Shown: piece after piece, positions 63,833 to 64,000 of the stretch
How positions within the stretch are numbered: position 1 is the stretch's first letter
Layout: each line of letters opens with the position of its first letter
Assembly (NCBI GenBank): GCA_002007465.1
Contig: LNAC01000377.1
Span: 458,595 to 522,594, forward strand
Length of the DNA: 64,000 bases
Direction: 5' to 3'
Source of the DNA: Ailurus styani
Taxonomy: Eukaryota; Chordata; Mammalia; Carnivora; Ailuridae
Program-made: the position numbers and the translations under genes
The notes under the pieces: model-generated
Seen by the model: the letters and a program-made list of their open reading frames with translations, nothing else
The model's database searches: none
What the model was told of the DNA's origin: nothing

Positions 63833-63840
63833 GTAAGTGA

Positions 63841-63985
63841 TTGGATTAAGAGGCCTGTCTGACAGGATGTCCGTTCAGCCGCGGAGGCTAATCAACTTCC
63901 CCATCCTGTCTGCTAATAAATCCTGCTCCGGGGACCACTCTGCCTGATGATCTCTCCTCGGGGACCGCCGCAGACTTCTCCCGGA
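63841..63985. promoter_or_regulatory. Motif-dense sequence after the splice donor
   Basis: Contains 'ttggattaag' (OTX/PITX-type GGATTA), a perfect 13-base palindrome 'cctgtctgacagg' (63854-63866), 'ggctaatcaac' and 'gctaataaatcc'. Dense homeodomain-type and SMAD/TALE-like words beside a CpG island suggest an intronic regulatory element. Inference. Confidence 0.35.
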
Positions 63986-64000
63986 GAACACTCCCGCAGT

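Larger units (their letters stand above)
63510..63985 (+). promoter_or_regulatory. CpG island, probable promoter
   Basis: By hand count 63621-63840 holds about 25 CpG in 220 bases, e.g. 'ccccgcggccggacgc' and 'cgccggcggcgggcagcggg'. GC boxes such as 'gggggcgggc' occur near 63760. There is no TATA box, as is usual for CpG-island promoters. No repeat lies inside. The canonical splice donor at its right supports transcription to the right, but a bidirectional promoter cannot be excluded. Confidence 0.7.

Noticed and set aside
63622..63840. Gly/Pro/Arg-rich frame in the CpG island as a coding first exon
   Set aside because: It starts at GTG, has no upstream ATG, and ends in a stop just past the splice donor. 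A 5'-UTR exon is more plausible.

Overview
This 64 kb window is vertebrate nuclear DNA, most likely from a musteloid carnivore (weasel, mink, ferret or otter relatives). The evidence is its tRNA-Lys-derived CAN SINEs. They open with the 'ggcgcctgggtggctcag' head and several carry the 'ttaaagcctctgc' diagnostic block, a (CT)n tract and an 'aataaaatcttt' tail. As recalled, dog, cat and bear copies read differently. The window also holds a carnivore-type LINE-1 3' end and a deep background of eutherian MIR, L2, LTR and hAT-type fossils. I find no convincing protein-coding exon and no bacterial-style gene, CRISPR array, tRNA gene or phage-like system. The open frames are short, many do not start with ATG, and the ones I checked run through repeats or GC-rich unique DNA.

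Layout. 1-11 kb: unique DNA with LTR-like fossils (1250-1493, 3675-4095), three consecutive L2 fragments split by a SINE (1836-2855) and a decayed LINE-1 ORF2 (4325-5757); several MIRs, a (GA)n tract and a CpG-rich patch at 10.55-10.92 kb. 11-17 kb: a MIR split by a LTR-like insert, diffuse L2, then a disturbed interval at 15.99-16.99 kb where a SINE and a LINE-1 3' end share one target site. That interval contains two single-N contig joins with unmerged duplicated flanks. 17-30 kb: MIR/L2-rich DNA, a second CpG-rich patch (20.9-21.2 kb), a palindromic MER-type DNA transposon, a young SINE and possible CTCF sites. 30-47 kb: SINEs in both orientations, several L2 and MIR copies and long repeat-free blocks rich in TAAT cores that look like conserved non-coding elements. 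47-59 kb: a minus-strand LINE-1 tail, four SINEs, a pair of palindromic elements, and two MIRs split by insertions. 59-64 kb: MIR/L2 remnants ending in a clear CpG island with a perfect-consensus splice donor at 63832/63833. That is the best candidate for the 5' end of a transcription unit running out of the window to the right.

The window reads as intergenic or intronic regulatory territory next to a CpG-island promoter. There is no operon-like cooperation between genes. The information lies in repeat stratigraphy, candidate regulatory blocks, and assembly errors around 16.2 kb. Repeat family names are from memory of consensus sequences. No database search was run, so boundaries of old repeats are approximate (roughly plus or minus 20-40 bases).
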